Of a stretch of DNA of 64,000 bases, positions 16,857 to 24,417 are shown piece by piece (position 1 is the first letter of the stretch; each line of letters begins with the position of its first letter). A program made the position numbers and the translations under genes. The DNA is taken from contig NZ_JAPDDS010000001.1 in assembly GCF_025950085.1 (NCBI RefSeq), forward strand, positions 372,001 to 436,000. Direction: 5' to 3'. Under the pieces are notes generated by a model that was not told where the DNA came from, did not search any database, and saw only the letters and a program-made list of their open reading frames with translations. The stretch is from Luteolibacter flavescens (GTDB lineage Bacteria > Verrucomicrobiota > Verrucomicrobiia > Verrucomicrobiales > Akkermansiaceae).

Positions 16857-17507
16857 ATGCGATTGCTAGTCATCGAGGACGAACCACGGCTGCAGCGCGC
16901 GCTCGCCAAGGCGCTGCGCGAGGAAGGCTATGCGGTGGACACCGCGGAGGAGGGCGAGGACGGGCTCTACAAGGCCACCGCCTTCAACTACGATGCCGTC
17001 GTGCTGGATGTGATGCTGCCGGGAATGGATGGCTGGGAGATCCTACGCCGCCTGCGCGCGACGAAGGCCACACCGGTGCTGATGCTCACGGCGCGTGATG
17101 CGACCTCCGACCGGGTGAAAGGTCTCGATGGCGGTGCCGACGATTATCTGGTGAAGCCCTTCGAGTTGGATGAACTCTTCGCGCGGATCCGCGCCATCAT
17201 CCGCCGGCACGCGGGGCGACCGCATTCCACCGTGGTCATCGGTGACGTGGAGATCGACACGCGCGGCAGGAAGGTGGACTTCGGGGGAAAGGCAGTCGTT
17301 CTAACAGCCCGCGAATACGCCATCCTGGAATACCTCGCACTGCATCGCGGGGAGGTGATCAGCCGCACGGAACTCTACGAGCATCTCTTCGACGAGAACG
17401 AGGACACGCTGTCGAACCTGCTGGACGTGCACGTCCACGGCATCCGGCGGAAATTGCGCGCGGATCTCATCGTCACCCGTCGCGGCGAAGGCTATCTCAT
17501 CGAGTGA
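16857..17507 (+). CDS. OmpR/PhoB-family response regulator
   Basis: This 216-residue two-component regulator has an N-terminal receiver domain with the acidic pocket at Asp8/Glu9, phospho-acceptor Asp51 in VVLDVMLPGMDGWE, the switch Thr in LMLTARD and Lys in VKPFELDEL. A C-terminal winged helix begins near residue 125 (VEIDTRGRKVDFGGKAVVLTAREYAILEYLALHRGEVISRTELYEHLF) and ends with VHGIRRKLRADLIVTRRGEGYLIE. The ATG at 16857 is chosen over a GTG five codons upstream. The sensor kinase gene starts 6 bases after the stop codon. Family members like QseB, PmrA and CusR control envelope, metal or antimicrobial responses; the stimulus here is not readable. Confidence 0.95.
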   Translation: MRLLVIEDEPRLQRALAKALREEGYAVDTAEEGEDGLYKATAFNYDAVVLDVMLPGMDGWEILRRLRATKATPVLMLTARDATSDRVKGLDGGADDYLVKPFELDELFARIRAIIRRHAGRPHSTVVIGDVEIDTRGRKVDFGGKAVVLTAREYAILEYLALHRGEVISRTELYEHLFDENEDTLSNLLDVHVHGIRRKLRADLIVTRRGEGYLIE

Positions 17508-17513
17508 TCCGAC

Positions 17514-19043
17514 ATGTTCACGCACTCCATCCGCTGGCGGTTGCAGATTTGGCTGGGCATTCTCTTGCTCGGCCTGCTGGTCGCATTCGGCGTGACATCG
17601 TGGCAGCTCGAGCGCGCACAGCGAGTCCAGCGCCTCGATGATGAATTGGCGCGGCGGGCCGTGGCCCTGGGTGTGAGCATCCGTCCACCCGATCCGCCGT
17701 CGATGGGAAACCGTGGACCATCGAACGGGCAAGGAGGCCCTCGCCCGCGAGATCCGGGAGAGCGCGAAAGACGGCCACCCCGCGAGGAGGACAGCGACCG
17801 CTATCCCTTTGGGAACGATGGCAAGTCGGGCGAGTTCGGCCCGGGTCCTCCGCCGATGTTCCGGACGCGAAATGTCTCGGACGATGTGAAGGCGATGTTC
17901 CCGGGGCTGGCCGGGGAGGGATACTACTACGTGGTGTGGACCGGCCGACAGTCGCGGGTCCAGAATTCCGACAACGCACCGGTTGCTGTTCCTCTGCCTG
18001 TGCGAGAGGCCCGGGATACCCAGACAAGATTTCGTGATCGCGACGGCATGCGCGAGGCTTTCCACTTCACGGAGATGGGAGAGTGCGTGCTCGCCGGTCG
18101 GCCCGTCGGGGATGATCTGGCCGGCATGAAGCACTACGCTACACGCCTGTCATTCATCGGCGTGGGGGTGCTGGTCATCGGACTCGGTGGAGGCTGGTGG
18201 CTGACCGCTCGCTCGATTCGCCCCATCGAACAGATCGCCGGTGCGGCGAAGCGCATTTCCGAAGGAAAACTCTCCGAACGAATTCCCGTCGATCAACCGG
18301 ACAGCGAACTCGGGCAACTCGCCACGGTGCTGAATTCCACCTTCGAGCGTCTTGAGGACACCTTCGCGCAGCAGCGTCGCTTCACCTCGGATGCTTCCCA
18401 TGAACTGCGCACGCCGCTTTCGGTGCTGATCGCCGAGACGCAGACCGCGCTCTCCCGTGAGCGTCCGGTGGAAGAGTATCGTGAGGTGCTGGCCGGGAAC
18501 CTGGACACGGCCCGGCAGATGAAGCGCCTCGCGGAGGCACTTCTGGAGCTGGCTCGCCTCGATGCCGGCGAAACGCGCGCGCCGGGATTACCGGTGGGCC
18601 TCGCGGCATTGGCAGGAGACGTCTTGGGGCGGCTTGGCGTGCTGGCGAAGGCGCGCGACGTGACACTCTTGCTCGAAGGAGAAACCGCGATGCTGACAGG
18701 AAGCCCTGATCGACTGGCGCTGATCATTTCAAATCTGGTCGAGAATGCGATCCACCACGGTCGGCACGACGGCACCGTCGTGGTGTCATGTCGGGCCGAT
18801 GACGATGGCGTCGAGCTACAGGTCCGCGACGATGGCCCGGGAATCTCCGCGGAAGACTTGCCTCATGTCTTCGAGCGCTTCTACCGGGCGGACAAATCGC
18901 GCACCGGCTCCGAGGGGCGCTACGGGCTGGGCCTCGCGATCTGCCGCGGCCTTGTCGAGGCAGAGGGAGGCAACATCCGAGTGGAGAGCGTGGCAGGGCA
19001 GGGCGCGCGCTTCATCGTCCGGTGGGCCGCGACGCCGGGCTAG
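17514..19043 (+). CDS. Two-component sensor histidine kinase
   Basis: This 509-residue inner-membrane kinase pairs with the adjacent regulator. TM1 spans about residues 11-32. A ~170-residue periplasmic sensor follows with a Pro/Arg/Asp-rich low-complexity stretch (PSMGNRGPSNGQGGPRPRD). TM2 is near 212-232 (FIGVGVLVIGLGGGWWLTA), followed by HAMP (RSIRPIEQIAGAAKRISEGKLSERIP). The HisKA domain has His296 in SDASHELRTPLSVL, and the HATPase has NLVENAIHHG, DDGPGISAEDLPHVFERFYRADKSRTG and YGLGLAICRGLVE. All catalytic boxes are present. Its stop codon shares the palindrome CTAG with the stop of the convergent NlpC-like gene. Confidence 0.93.
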   Translation: MFTHSIRWRLQIWLGILLLGLLVAFGVTSWQLERAQRVQRLDDELARRAVALGVSIRPPDPPSMGNRGPSNGQGGPRPRDPGERERRPPREEDSDRYPFGNDGKSGEFGPGPPPMFRTRNVSDDVKAMFPGLAGEGYYYVVWTGRQSRVQNSDNAPVAVPLPVREARDTQTRFRDRDGMREAFHFTEMGECVLAGRPVGDDLAGMKHYATRLSFIGVGVLVIGLGGGWWLTARSIRPIEQIAGAAKRISEGKLSERIPVDQPDSELGQLATVLNSTFERLEDTFAQQRRFTSDASHELRTPLSVLIAETQTALSRERPVEEYREVLAGNLDTARQMKRLAEALLELARLDAGETRAPGLPVGLAALAGDVLGRLGVLAKARDVTLLLEGETAMLTGSPDRLALIISNLVENAIHHGRHDGTVVVSCRADDDGVELQVRDDGPGISAEDLPHVFERFYRADKSRTGSEGRYGLGLAICRGLVEAEGGNIRVESVAGQGARFIVRWAATPG

Positions 19044-19780
19044 TCGCGGATACCCCGGTAGCGCCATGGCTGGTAGCCACGCTCCAGCAGGTAGTCCTTC
19101 TGGATCTCCGCCGCATTGACCCGCCAAACGGGCAGTGGGCCGGCTTCGTAGATATACATCGAGGCTCCACTTTTCGCCCACTTTGCGAAGAGCAGGACGT
19201 GTCGGTCATTGAGCAGGATGTCGCCGGGTTTCAGCTCATCCCAGCTTCCGAGCCGGTCGCAAATGGAAGGCAATTCCTTCGTGGAATAAGGGCGCGACAG
19301 CCGCCAGCAGCGAGAGACGAATCCGGAGCAATCGATACCACAGGCTTCCTTGCTCGTGCCATCATCACCCAACTTCCGCTTCAAGGCGGTAGATATGTCA
19401 CCGGCCGCTTCGCCTTTCGCGACTGAGGTGAGGAATTCCTCGGGTGTATCAAAGCCACCCCATTGATAAGCCATGCCCCGAGAGACTTGTCCGATTTTCC
19501 ACCATCCATTGGAAAACCCGTGGTCGGAAAGCGTGGTGTCCGGGGTGTGGACGAGGATACCATTACTGTCGCGTCCGTGTTTCCGATTTTGCTCCCGCGG
19601 CGTCCACTCGAGTCGGCTGTATGTGTAGGCGGTGCTGATTGCATCGGCTCGTCGAACCGTCATCGAAGGACTCGGAATGGAGAGATCCGGGGTGCTGGAG
19701 CATTGGCAAAAAAAGAGGAGAGCAGGGCAGAAAAACAGTCGTCGGAACACGGCTGGAGCTAATGTCCGATTTTGCCCCAA
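19040..19780 (-). CDS. NlpC/P60-like lipoprotein, putative cell-wall endopeptidase
   Basis: This 246-residue exported protein probably cleaves peptide bonds in peptidoglycan stems. The N-terminus is a lipoprotein-type signal (FRRLFFCPALLFFCQCSS). The catalytic domain has Cys151 in GIDCSGFVSRCW and a His at about 194 in GDILLNDRHVLLFAKW, the Cys-His arrangement of NlpC/P60 or CHAP-like hydrolases. An upstream ~95-residue region (YTYSRLEWTPREQNRKHG) may bind the wall. The start is taken as TTG 19780 because AGGGA precedes it with good spacing; a GTG at 19750 is also possible. It is convergent with the kinase gene, with a four-base overlap. Confidence 0.75.
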   Translation of the reverse strand: MGQNRTLAPAVFRRLFFCPALLFFCQCSSTPDLSIPSPSMTVRRADAISTAYTYSRLEWTPREQNRKHGRDSNGILVHTPDTTLSDHGFSNGWWKIGQVSRGMAYQWGGFDTPEEFLTSVAKGEAAGDISTALKRKLGDDGTSKEACGIDCSGFVSRCWRLSRPYSTKELPSICDRLGSWDELKPGDILLNDRHVLLFAKWAKSGASMYIYEAGPLPVWRVNAAEIQKDYLLERGYQPWRYRGIRD

Positions 19781-20074
19781 TGCAAATCCCTAAGCAGTAA
19801 CGAAAGGCTCAATGTTTATTATCCCATAAGGTTTTGGTTCACCCGTGACGTTGTTCAAAACTCGGAAAGTTCGATATAACTCTATTAATCACTTTCCCTG
19901 ACAACTCCGGCCCACCGGAAACACACGCCCACACCCTGCGGCACACACCGCAACACGCAAAATCGGACAGAAAGTCGCCAAAGGCTTCGTCGCCCGGAGT
20001 CCCACCTCCTGACGAAGCCTCTCTCCCCGGCCGACGCGACACACCACGTCGGTCGGGATCACCCTCACATCGAA
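19781..20074 (+). promoter_or_regulatory. Promoter and structured 5' leader of the three-gene secreted operon
   Basis: A sigma70-like promoter can be read as TTGTTC (19851-19856), 18 bases, then TATAAC (19875-19880). The following ~190-base leader has a perfect 10-bp stem AGGCTTCGTC (19982-19991) / GACGAAGCCT (20011-20020) with a 19-base loop, and a second stem CCGACG (20031-20036) / CGTCGG (20047-20052) ending 22 bases before the ATG. A leader this long and structured suggests post-transcriptional control. It matches no riboswitch class I recognise. Confidence 0.45.
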
Positions 20075-20923
20075 ATGAATCTCCGGATTCCGCTTTTCGC
20101 GGCCGCGCTTCTCGCGGCTACAGCCAGCTTGTCCACCTCCGTGGCACAGGTCGAATGCTGGGCTCCCGGCATGACCGCTCCGGTGACTCTTACCGAGACC
20201 ACCCGCAGTCGCAGCGTCTCATTTCACCGGCCGTATCGCTACGATGTCTTTGGCATCGCCGGCCGGTTGGACCTTGGAAATCGCGCCACCAATGCGGCGG
20301 TGGTTGGCAACCAATTCTACCACCGCGTGCTCGGCATCACGGGCGGGGTCGTGGAGTCCACTTCATACGTCCGGTTGCAGTCGGGAACCCAGTTCTACCC
20401 GATCGACCTCGCGGTGAAGAGCCGCGTGCCCGCGACGCGGGTCGGCCCGATCCACCAATACGGCCCGAACTGGACTCTCTGCGATCCGAAGAATCCCCGC
20501 GACGTCGGTCTCACCTTCCACCTTTCCGGTTCCGGCTTGCTCGGGGCCTTGTTGGCACCCGCCTACAATAACCTCAATCCGATCGGATACTTTTACGTCC
20601 TCGGCGAATACCACTCGGCACCACCGGTGATGACCGGTGACGTCTCCGTGCCGTCGAATTCCATCCTGTATGGTGCCTCGGTCCCGATCACCTATTTGAT
20701 CGGACGTGCGCCACAGCGCCCGGTCTATCGTCCGCCCTTCCTCGGGCTCGACCTGGGGGATGTGAATCTTGCGGTGATCGGTTCGCCACCGCCACCCGCC
20801 ACCAGTAGCTCTGGTGGCTTGATCAATCTGCCGGATATCCAACCGGCGGATCTCGTGAGCGTGACTCTCGACCTGAGCGGCACGCAGGGAAATGGCTGGC
20901 TCAAGATCCGCCGTAGTCCATGA
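20075..20923 (+). CDS. Exported protein of unknown function, first gene of triad
   Basis: I do not recognise this family. The 282-residue protein has a clear signal peptide (MNLRIPLFAAALLAATASLSTSVAQ). The mature part is predicted beta-rich with alternating hydrophobic and polar residues (SRSVSFHRPYRYDVFGIAGRLDLG, HRVLGITGGVVESTSYVRLQSG). It has a Pro-rich stretch near the end (IGSPPPPATSSSGG) and closes with VSVTLDLSGTQGNGWLKIRRSP. Two cysteines remain in the mature chain. The next gene starts inside its stop codon (ATGA). A cell-surface or outer-membrane role is a guess based on export and strand-rich composition. Confidence 0.7.
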   Translation: MNLRIPLFAAALLAATASLSTSVAQVECWAPGMTAPVTLTETTRSRSVSFHRPYRYDVFGIAGRLDLGNRATNAAVVGNQFYHRVLGITGGVVESTSYVRLQSGTQFYPIDLAVKSRVPATRVGPIHQYGPNWTLCDPKNPRDVGLTFHLSGSGLLGALLAPAYNNLNPIGYFYVLGEYHSAPPVMTGDVSVPSNSILYGASVPITYLIGRAPQRPVYRPPFLGLDLGDVNLAVIGSPPPPATSSSGGLINLPDIQPADLVSVTLDLSGTQGNGWLKIRRSP

Positions 20924-21459
20924 AGCGGGCACTTCTGCCACTGGTCGTCCTCGGCCTTTTCGTCAGCCTCTCGGTGAGAGGCGAGGAGCCCCGCCGCAGT
21001 GGCAAGGGGCTGGAAGTCTTGCCTGCCGACCTGAAGGCACCCAATGCCGAGGTGACCAATGATGCGGCATTCATCGCGCGCCGCAACGCCGCGGGTGCAG
21101 GCGATCCCAAACCGGTGCCAAAGCAGGCAAAGGGATATGGCCTCGCCGAACTGTCGGTATTCCTCAGCAAGGGGGACACCCACACGATCCTGCCGAAAGG
21201 CTCGATCATCTACTGCCCGGATAAATTCTCATCGCTGATCGCAAACCGGGCTGCGGGCAAGCCTGTCGCTTGGCCGGATTTCCTGATCGCCAACCGAAAC
21301 TGGGTCTCCACCCACGAGGTGACGCTTGCCCAGGTTCGGGGAGAGGCCCCGCTTTCCGAAGAAGACCGCAAGGCCTTCGCCACCGCCGGACATCTCGTCG
21401 TCGCCACCTTGCGTGGCAATCCGATCACCGTCCTACCCGTTCCTGCAACCAAGCCATGA
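20920..21459 (+). CDS. Exported protein of unknown function, second gene of triad
   Basis: This 179-residue protein has a signal peptide (MKRALLPLVVLGLFVSLSVRG-EE) and no family I can name. A flexible, Ala/Pro-rich N-terminal part (AGAGDPKPVPKQAKG) leads to a compact domain with LAELSVFLSKGDTHTILPKGSIIYCPDKFSSLI and HEVTLAQVRGEAPLSEEDRKAFATAGHLVVATLRGNPITVLPV. The last part is predicted as strands around one helix. Its start overlaps the first gene's stop and its stop overlaps the third gene's start, so the three proteins are probably made in fixed proportion and may act together in the envelope. Confidence 0.7.
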   Translation: MKRALLPLVVLGLFVSLSVRGEEPRRSGKGLEVLPADLKAPNAEVTNDAAFIARRNAAGAGDPKPVPKQAKGYGLAELSVFLSKGDTHTILPKGSIIYCPDKFSSLIANRAAGKPVAWPDFLIANRNWVSTHEVTLAQVRGEAPLSEEDRKAFATAGHLVVATLRGNPITVLPVPATKP

Positions 21460-22607
21460 AAGTCGCCGTTCTTGCGCTCATTGCCGTGACCGCCATGCCC
21501 GCATTGGGCGTGGACTTCGTCCGCCAGATCCAACTCGTCCAAGGGCAGACCGTCGTTTACGACATGCCGGTCTCGGGCCTCAATGGCCAGATCCTGTCGA
21601 AGCCGCTGGAAGGGGACGGAGCAGTGATCCAGCTCTATGCGTATCAGGACGAAACCTACGATCCATTCAGTCTCTTGAACGTCGGCGTGGGCGGACTCGC
21701 CAACGTGAATGTGGCGCTGGATTCACACCTCGTGAACGTCAACCTGCTCGGTATTCACCTGAACGTGATCCTCGGCGGCTCCGGGGACTATCAACCGCTG
21801 CCACAGCTAATCGACGAGGTGACCGTCGGCGCGCACTTGCCCGAAGCGACACTGACGCTTCGCTCCGAGGATACCTACAATCCGCCGCGGACCCGTGCCG
21901 ACCGGCCATTCTCGATGAACCTCTCGATCCGAAAGCTTGCCGAACCGGGAGACCCGCGCGGCGGCATCGGGAAGGTGACGCTGGAGCGTGATTTCAAATT
22001 CTACCACCCGGATCTGCACGTCCCGTATCCGAATGGCTCGGGGCAAGGCAGCTATGAGGAAGCTTACGAATTCACGAAGAACGGGAACTTCGCCGATGCG
22101 GAGATCTATCAGGCGCTGCCTGCACAGAGTCCTACCAAAGCCTGCGGCGAAGAGACCTTCAGCGCCGTCGTGAAGATCAGCAACAACCGCGAGGCGGCCA
22201 TCGCATCCTCCACCATTCAGATCTGGCCGGTATGCGATGCCACGATCGAGGGCCTGCAATCCGGCAAGCGATATCCCGGCATCCCTCCGCAGGCCCGCGT
22301 GCTGTGCAATGATCTTTACCCGGACAGCGTGACCTACGCCCAAATCTACAAGGGTCAGCCGAATCTCGGCACCACCGGCAAGATTATCGGATCGTCTGTG
22401 GTGTCATTCAATACCTACGCACCACAGGATGCCGTGGTTCCGCTCACGGTGACCGAAAACGAAATCGGCGAAGATGGCACATACACCATCGAGGTCCTGA
22501 CCGTGACGCCCTTCAATGGCAGACATCCCGAGCGTGTGACTTACGTCACCTTCGAGATCGACCGCACCATCAAGGTGAACGGCTCGATCGCCACATCGGA
22601 AAAGTGA
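21456..22607 (+). CDS. Exported beta-rich protein of unknown function, third gene of triad
   Basis: This 383-residue protein has a signal peptide (MKVAVLALIAVTAMPALG). The mature chain has strand-turn patterns throughout (VGVGGLANVNVALDSHLVNVNLLGIHLNVILGG). An acidic, Asn/Gly-rich middle is followed by a C-terminal part resembling immunoglobulin-like strands (VVPLTVTENEIGEDGTYTIEVLTVTPFNG, VTYVTFEIDRTIKVNGSI). Three cysteines lie in the central region. The ATG at 21456 gives the ATGA overlap and the signal peptide; the open frame continues upstream but is out of register with the neighbour's real frame. It ends 4 bases before the convergent acyl-CoA dehydrogenase gene. The function is unknown. 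Confidence 0.7.
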   Translation: MKVAVLALIAVTAMPALGVDFVRQIQLVQGQTVVYDMPVSGLNGQILSKPLEGDGAVIQLYAYQDETYDPFSLLNVGVGGLANVNVALDSHLVNVNLLGIHLNVILGGSGDYQPLPQLIDEVTVGAHLPEATLTLRSEDTYNPPRTRADRPFSMNLSIRKLAEPGDPRGGIGKVTLERDFKFYHPDLHVPYPNGSGQGSYEEAYEFTKNGNFADAEIYQALPAQSPTKACGEETFSAVVKISNNREAAIASSTIQIWPVCDATIEGLQSGKRYPGIPPQARVLCNDLYPDSVTYAQIYKGQPNLGTTGKIIGSSVVSFNTYAPQDAVVPLTVTENEIGEDGTYTIEVLTVTPFNGRHPERVTYVTFEIDRTIKVNGSIATSEK

Positions 22608-22611
22608 AGCG

Positions 22612-24414
22612 TCAGGAGATCAGGCGCTTTGCGAGGCGATAGGTTTCCGCATCGTGTTTGTCGGATCTCTCCGCAAAGAGCGCCTTCACGCGTTGCTCGC
22701 CGCGGTGACAAATGTAGCGCGCGGTCTGGATCGATGTTTCATCGCCGAGAGCGTGCGCTCGTGCTGCGGATACACTCATTGCGAGGAGTTCGGAGCCCGC
22801 ATCGACCAGCCTGCCGAGAAGAAGTTGCCTGCGCTCCAGCTTAGGACCGTTCCGCGCCATGGAGTGGAAGAGGGTCCGAGCCAGCTTGCGGCTGAGCGAT
22901 GCGGTCGCGGACAGTCCGCGGCGAAGCTGGGGATCGAGGTCCGAGGGGATGCCATGCGAAAACGGAAGCCACCGCTTTGGATACCAGCCGGTGTAGAAGA
23001 GGCCGGCCCGCATCGCGGTCTCGAGCCGTTCGGAGATCGGCTTTCGCGTATCCAAGGCGGCCGCACCGCGCCGCAGATGTGGGTCGAGAGCCTCGCGGGC
23101 GATGAAGAGATGCATGATCTCCGTCGAGCCTTCGAAGATGGTGTTGATACGGCTATCCCTCATAAGACGCTCGATGGGGTCGGGACGTTCGCCGCGATTC
23201 CGGAGCGAGTCAGCGGTCTCGTAACCGCGTCCCCCTTTGATCTGCATGGTAGAGTCCGCGCCCTTCCATCCAGCCTCTGTGCCCCACAGCTTCGCGATGG
23301 CGGCCTCCAAGCGGATGTCCGCCTTCTTGTCCGCATCCACCATGGAGGACGTATAAAGTACGAGAGCTTCCGTAGCAAAGGCGTCCGCCTTGAGATCCGC
23401 GAGCTTTCCGGCGATGGCCTCGTGCTTGCCAATGACCTGTCCCCACTGCTCACGCTCGCGCGACCATGTGACGGCGATGTCCAAGCATCGGTCCAGTAGG
23501 CCCACACAAGCGGCGGGCAGGGTCAGGCGGCCGGTATTGAGCGTGGTCAGCGCCACCTTGAGTCCTTTGCCCTCGCCCAGGACGACATTCTCCCGCGGGA
23601 CCTTCACACCGGTGAAGCGGATCACGCCGTTGTAAAGCGCCTTCAGGCCCATGAAGTGGCAGCGCGTGATGATCTCCACGCCCGGCCATGCGACCTCCAC
23701 AATGAAAGCGCTGATCGCGTTCGGCTTGTCCGGCAGGGGCGTGCGCGCCATGACGATCATGTGCTTCGCCTTGAGGCCGTTGGTGCACCACAGCTTCTCG
23801 CCGTCGAGTATCCAGTGGGTGCCATCGTCCGAGAGACATCCGGTGGTTTTCATCCGCGCGGGATCCGAACCGACTTCCGTCTCGGTCAGTGCGAAGGCGG
23901 AGACGGCACCAGCGGCGCACTGGGGCAGATATTTCTTCTTCTGCTCTTCTGTGCCGAAAGTCAGCAGTGGCTGAGGAATGCCGATGGACTGATGGGCCGA
24001 AAGCAGAGCCGTGAGGTTCCCGCAGTGTCCGCCCAGCAGCATGGCCGCGCGTGAATAGTTCGTCTGCGACAAGCCGAGGCCGCCATACTCCTTCGGGATC
24101 TTGATGCCAAAGGCACCCAGCTTCGCCAGACCCTCCAAGACTTCGTCGGGGATCTCGCCGTCACGGTCGATCGCATCGGGATCGGTGTGCTCGCGCAGGA
24201 AATCTCCGAGCTTCTCGATGAAGGCATCCCCATCCGCCTTGTCGGACCCCGACTGGATGGGGAAAGGGAAGATGAGCGAGAAGTCAGGCGAACCGTCGAA
24301 GATGGAAGCGGCGAAGCCCGTCAGTTCGCGGGTGTCGCGGGAAGACTCCGCGAGCTCCAGGGCCGCCCTCTGACCGGCGGACATCTTGCTGGTGTCGATG
24401 AGTGTGTCGTGCAT
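22612..24414 (-). CDS. Acyl-CoA dehydrogenase
   Basis: This FAD enzyme carries out the first oxidation of fatty-acid beta-oxidation, acyl-CoA to trans-2-enoyl-CoA. At 600 residues it is longer than the usual ~380 because of a C-terminal helical extension (after ~445), as in VLCAD/ACAD9 relatives. Visible motifs are AFALTETEVGSDPARMKT, WILDGEKLWCTNG, MQIKGGRGYE and INTIFEGSTEIMHLFIARE, with the catalytic base probably Glu428. It is the last gene of a five-gene minus-strand operon, 3 bases after the multifunctional hydratase/dehydrogenase. Electron-transfer flavoprotein genes are not in the window. Confidence 0.93.
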   Translation of the reverse strand: MHDTLIDTSKMSAGQRAALELAESSRDTRELTGFAASIFDGSPDFSLIFPFPIQSGSDKADGDAFIEKLGDFLREHTDPDAIDRDGEIPDEVLEGLAKLGAFGIKIPKEYGGLGLSQTNYSRAAMLLGGHCGNLTALLSAHQSIGIPQPLLTFGTEEQKKKYLPQCAAGAVSAFALTETEVGSDPARMKTTGCLSDDGTHWILDGEKLWCTNGLKAKHMIVMARTPLPDKPNAISAFIVEVAWPGVEIITRCHFMGLKALYNGVIRFTGVKVPRENVVLGEGKGLKVALTTLNTGRLTLPAACVGLLDRCLDIAVTWSREREQWGQVIGKHEAIAGKLADLKADAFATEALVLYTSSMVDADKKADIRLEAAIAKLWGTEAGWKGADSTMQIKGGRGYETADSLRNRGERPDPIERLMRDSRINTIFEGSTEIMHLFIAREALDPHLRRGAAALDTRKPISERLETAMRAGLFYTGWYPKRWLPFSHGIPSDLDPQLRRGLSATASLSRKLARTLFHSMARNGPKLERRQLLLGRLVDAGSELLAMSVSAARAHALGDETSIQTARYICHRGEQRVKALFAERSDKHDAETYRLAKRLIS

Positions 24415-24417
24415 GGC

